From Acidimicrobiales bacterium (GTDB taxonomy: Bacteria > Actinomycetota > Acidimicrobiia > Acidimicrobiales > SZUA-35): 8,956 bases of DNA. The notes under the pieces are model-generated. The model made no database searches. It was not told where the DNA came from and worked only from the letters and a program-made list of their open reading frames with translations. A program made the translations under genes and the position numbers. Positions 6,521 through 8,956 of this stretch are shown here, in pieces; the first letter of the stretch is position 1, and each line of letters opens with the position of its first letter. The DNA is taken from the NCBI GenBank assembly GCA_013003325.1, contig JABDJU010000095.1, forward strand, positions 1 through 8,956, given 5' to 3'.

Positions 6521-7742
6521 TGAGCCGGTGACCTCCGATCAGCCGAGATCTGACACTCGGCAGGCCGGACCGGACGGGCTGATCCCGCGCCAGCGACGCG
6601 CCCTCCGTTCGGTGGCGGTTCTGTTCTGGATGAACGGAATGGTCGTGGCCTCTTATGTTCCCCGACTCCCCGGGATCCGCGACCGCTTGGATCTCGACCT
6701 CGCCACGGTCGGCATCGTCTTGGCGCTGGCCACCGGTGCCGGCCTTCTCGGCAGCCTCGGCGTTGGACCGGCGGTGGAACGCTGGCCGACCCGGACGGTC
6801 ATGATCGGCGGCGCGCTCGCTCTCACCTTCACCCTGCCCCTGGTGGCGGTGGCTCCGAACGCATTAGTGCTCCTGTCGATCCTCACGGTCCTGTCGATCG
6901 CCGACGTGTTCACCGACGTTGCGATGAACATTCAGGGTTCGGCCCTCAGCTCGCGACGACGTGTGCCGGTCATGCAGCGGTTGCATGCGATGTGGAGTCT
7001 CGGGACGGTCATCGGGGGCCTGGCCGCGACCGCCATGGCAGCTCTCGACGTGGCCCTCGGGATTCATCTTCTCGTCGCATCCGCAGTCCTGCTGTGCACC
7101 CTGCTCTACGTCGGTCCCGGCCTGCTGGAGGCCGATGGGCCCTCCACCGAATCCCCAGGACACGGCGGGCCGAAGGGATCAGCGACCGGCGTGGCCCTTC
7201 TCTTCGCTGCTCTCGGGGCAGCTGCGATCGTGCCCGAGATGATCAACAGCGACTGGGCGGCGTTCCGTCTCACCGATGACCTCGACGCGTCGGACGGCAT
7301 CGCCGGTCTGGGGTACGTTGCGTTCACCGTGGGTATGGTCGCCGGGCGTCTCGCCGGCGACGTAGCCGTGCACCGGGCCGGCCACCAGCGGGTTCTGAAA
7401 CGCGCCTCGGCCGTGGCCGGCGTCGGCATCCTCGTGGCAACGCTGATCCCGTGGACGATCACGGTGTACGTCGGGCTGCTCGCCGCCGGAATCGGGGTGT
7501 CGATCATGTTCCCCGAGCTCTACGATGCCGCCGCCCGACACCCCCGTCCCGGCCGAGCCTTGGGTGGTCTGACCGCAGGTTCGAGGATCAGCCTGCTCGG
7601 CGCTCCCCTCCTCGTCGGGATCCTGGCCGATACCGACCGATTCACCGTCGGTGCGGCGATCGCTCTGGCGACGATCCCCTGCGTCCTTGTGGTGTTGTGG
7701 CTCTCGGGCCGGCTGGTCGAGCCCGCCAGGGCAGGCTCCTAA
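6516..7742 (+). CDS. MFS transporter, YbjJ/fucose-permease-like
   Basis: A 408-residue integral membrane protein with about 12 hydrophobic segments in two halves, separated by a hydrophilic loop at about 203-223 (Gly/Pro/Ser-rich). The first segments run about 32-50, 64-84 and 94-114. After TM2 there is a motif-A-like GPAVERWPTRTVM (84-96). Other marks are DVAMNIQGSAL (134-144), RLHAMWSLGTVIGG (155-168) and INSDWAAFRL (243-252), which resemble the VAMNxQG, FHxxWSLG and DWSALYL blocks of the YbjJ/FucP-like branch. The substrate cannot be told from sequence. The ATG at 6516 is used as the start; a TATGTT hexamer at 6515-6520 lies 7 nt before an in-frame GTG at 6528, so a leaderless GTG start 4 codons later is a real alternative. 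The frame stays open far upstream (to 3990), but that part is antisense to recG. The stop overlaps the stop of the next gene. Confidence 0.9.
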   Translation: MFEPVTSDQPRSDTRQAGPDGLIPRQRRALRSVAVLFWMNGMVVASYVPRLPGIRDRLDLDLATVGIVLALATGAGLLGSLGVGPAVERWPTRTVMIGGALALTFTLPLVAVAPNALVLLSILTVLSIADVFTDVAMNIQGSALSSRRRVPVMQRLHAMWSLGTVIGGLAATAMAALDVALGIHLLVASAVLLCTLLYVGPGLLEADGPSTESPGHGGPKGSATGVALLFAALGAAAIVPEMINSDWAAFRLTDDLDASDGIAGLGYVAFTVGMVAGRLAGDVAVHRAGHQRVLKRASAVAGVGILVATLIPWTITVYVGLLAAGIGVSIMFPELYDAAARHPRPGRALGGLTAGSRISLLGAPLLVGILADTDRFTVGAAIALATIPCVLVVLWLSGRLVEPARAGS

Positions 7743-7975
7743 TCGATCTGGTCGAGCCAGGCCGGTGTGCCCATGTCGACTTCGGACCCGAGGTTCAGAC
7801 CGGTGGCAAGATTCGCATCGTTGAGCGTGAAGTTGACCCGTTGTCCCGGTCGGAGCATCCGGAACACCGAACCGTTGAGGGCATCGGGGGCCAGATCGTA
7901 ATCGGCGAGATCGGTATCGCACATGATGACCCCGTCGCGGGTGATCGGGTCGTAGGACTTCACCACTCCCTGCAT
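7739..7975 (-). CDS. Small degenerate cold-shock-domain-like protein
   Basis: A 78-residue protein starting MQGVVKSYDP. Its pattern fits a cold-shock (OB-fold) domain: GVVKSYDPITRDGVIMCD aligns with G-VKWFNxxKGFGFI, and VFRMLRPGQRVNF (34-46) with the FRSLxEGQxVxF strand. The aromatic and basic residues of RNP1 (KGFGFI) and RNP2 (VFVHF) are absent: here they read RDGVIM and DYDLAP. Single-stranded nucleic acid binding by the usual stacking surface is therefore doubtful. The tail (about 50-78) is acidic and ends LDQID. The start is ATG at 7975; an ATG at 7981 would add Met-Pro, and a longer open frame to 8173 is antisense to the neighbour. No Shine-Dalgarno sequence is seen, but a TATCAT box lies 7 nt upstream. 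The family call is inference from fold pattern. Confidence 0.72.
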   Translation of the reverse strand: MQGVVKSYDPITRDGVIMCDTDLADYDLAPDALNGSVFRMLRPGQRVNFTLNDANLATGLNLGSEVDMGTPAWLDQID

Positions 7976-7982
7976 GGGCATG

Positions 7983-7988
7983 ATGATA
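7983..7988 (-). promoter_or_regulatory. Putative -10 element for the small CSD-like gene
   Basis: On the minus strand TATCAT, close to the TATAAT consensus, lies exactly 7 nt before the ATG at 7975. This again predicts a leaderless transcript. No good -35 box is visible 16-18 nt further upstream. Confidence 0.4.
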
Positions 7989-8036
7989 GGCCGAATCGCT
8001 ACTGAAGAGATCAGCCGACCGTGCCGATGCTCCCAC

Positions 8037-8846
8037 GTGCGCGCAACCGTCACCTCCGTCGTCGTCGGCCTCGCGACCTTCGCGTTCGTGACAGGATTCG
8101 CCGACTTCGGATCGGTCGACGAATGCGATGCGGAACGACTTGGCCGCAGGGCGTTCGGACCGCTCTCGACCATCTACACCGTGGAAGGAGGCGAGCTGGC
8201 CGGTATCTGCCACGGTGTCGATGATCCAACCGTGTACGACGCCTGGTCCAACCTCACGCTCTTCACCACCGCGGAGGAACGATCTCCGATCGTCGGCTTC
8301 GGCGGCTTCAGGAACACCAGCCAGCGGGACGTCCTGGCCTACGCCACGGCGTTGGATCGCGACCAAACCCGATTCATGATCGTGGTGAACCTTTCGATGG
8401 TCGAGCTCGAACCCTGGCTTGTCCGGCGCACTATGGCTCACGAATTCGGCCATGTGCTCACCCGGTCGGCGGCCGGTGTCGACAGCAACGAGTGTGGCGA
8501 GTTCGGCTGCGTCTCCAACACGAACTACATGGGCCTGTGGGTCGATCGATTCTGGTCCGACGCCGAGCTGGCGTCCATCGAGGCCGGCGGCTACCACGAC
8601 CTCTCGGGCACGGCCGACCGCTGCCGAGCCAACGCCGGCTTCCCCACCAAGTACGCCGCCACCAATCCGTACGAGGACTTCTCCGAGTCGCTTGAGTTCT
8701 TCTTGTTCTCCAACCGGGTCGCCGCTCCGGTCAGCCCGCGCATCCAATTCCTGTCGAGCTTTCCTGAACTGGTGAGGATGCGAGATCGGATCGCCGCCAA
8801 GGGATACGCCGACACCAGGCAGTTCCTTCAGAACTGCGGCGTCTAG
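8037..8846 (+). CDS. Predicted exported HEFGH zinc metalloprotease, family unknown
   Basis: With the GTG start at 8037 this is a 269-residue protein. Its N terminus (Arg2, then hydrophobic residues about 5-21) looks like a Sec signal peptide or signal anchor, so the rest should lie outside the membrane. The catalytic motif is MAHEFGHVL, with zinc-ligand histidines 135 and 139 and catalytic Glu136. Downstream, NPYEDFSESLEFF (210-222) resembles the helix that supplies the third, glutamate ligand in gluzincins such as anthrax lethal factor; Glu213 or Glu217 are candidates. Six cysteines (30, 58, 153, 158, 196, 267) could form three disulfides, which fits export. I do not recognise the family, and substrate and role are unknown. 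In-frame ATGs at 7974, 7980 and 7983 would add up to 21 residues but would overlap the start of the divergent small gene or its -10 box. No start has a clear Shine-Dalgarno sequence. The stop overlaps that of the gene to the right. Confidence 0.82.
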   Translation: MRATVTSVVVGLATFAFVTGFADFGSVDECDAERLGRRAFGPLSTIYTVEGGELAGICHGVDDPTVYDAWSNLTLFTTAEERSPIVGFGGFRNTSQRDVLAYATALDRDQTRFMIVVNLSMVELEPWLVRRTMAHEFGHVLTRSAAGVDSNECGEFGCVSNTNYMGLWVDRFWSDAELASIEAGGYHDLSGTADRCRANAGFPTKYAATNPYEDFSESLEFFLFSNRVAAPVSPRIQFLSSFPELVRMRDRIAAKGYADTRQFLQNCGV

Positions 8847-8956
8847 ATCGGGTCGAACGGAAAGCCGCCGAAGCCGACGAGCTTTCCCGCCCCCCGAAAT
8901 ACGTGCGACGTTCCGTCGGCCCGCACCAGGAGCGCCGGTCCGCTCAGGTGCCCCTC
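8843..8956 (-). CDS. C-terminal fragment of an unidentified protein
   Basis: The last 37 codons of a minus-strand gene that enters from the right edge and ends at TAG (8845-8843). The visible protein begins EGHLSGPALLVRADGTSHVF and ends GGFPFDPI. It is Gly-rich with a beta-like pattern, but too short to assign. Support comes from an uninterrupted frame, GC-rich third positions and a stop that overlaps the neighbour's stop within CTAG, the same arrangement as the MFS/CSD-like pair. The rest of the gene is outside the window. Confidence 0.5.
   Translation of the reverse strand, partial: EGHLSGPALLVRADGTSHVFRGAGKLVGFGGFPFDPI

Noticed and set aside
7179..8747. Minus-strand frame open for 522 codons
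   Set aside because: It lies antisense to the MFS and metalloprotease genes, both of which have clear motifs. The translation is low-complexity Gly/Arg/Asp, typical of a shadow frame.

Overview
The window looks like chromosomal DNA of a high-GC actinobacterium, most plausibly of the class Acidimicrobiia. The reasons are the strong G/C bias at third codon positions, several GTG starts, a SepIVA/DivIVA-like coiled-coil gene next to coaD, and the gene order. The placement is inferred from synteny and protein character; no database search was run.

The left two thirds (1-6443) is one minus-strand housekeeping block. In transcription order it reads recG (branch-migration helicase), rsmD (16S rRNA G966 methyltransferase), coaD (phosphopantetheine adenylyltransferase), a sepIVA-like septum or cell-pole coiled-coil gene, a DUF177/YceD gene, rpmF (ribosomal protein L32, zinc form), plsX (phosphate acyltransferase), and the 5' part of a membrane-anchored sensor-like protein that leaves the window at base 1. 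Gaps are short: 7 nt between recG and rsmD, a 4-nt ATGA overlap between coaD and the sepIVA-like gene, 2 nt before yceD, 28 nt between rpmF and plsX. The block joins repair, rRNA maturation, CoA synthesis, division, ribosome and phospholipid initiation genes. It combines the actinobacterial order coaD/sepIVA/yceD/rpmF with the yceD-rpmF-plsX order known from E. coli.

The right third (6444-8956) is compact accessory sequence. An MFS transporter of the YbjJ/fucose-permease type (plus strand) diverges from recG. A small degenerate cold-shock-domain-like gene (minus) converges on it with overlapping stop codons. A predicted exported HEFGH zinc metalloprotease (plus) diverges from the small gene and converges, again with overlapping stops, on the 3' end of an unidentified minus-strand gene at the right edge.

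There is no RNA gene, CRISPR array, insertion sequence, prophage or recognisable terminator, and no gene-free stretch longer than about 80 bases. I found no convincing undescribed multi-gene system. The items most worth a second look are the exported metalloprotease, the cold-shock-like protein without its RNA-binding aromatics, the sensor gene after plsX, the altered ISSS motif in CoaD, the apparent leaderless starts at three genes, and a perfect 11-bp inverted repeat inside recG.
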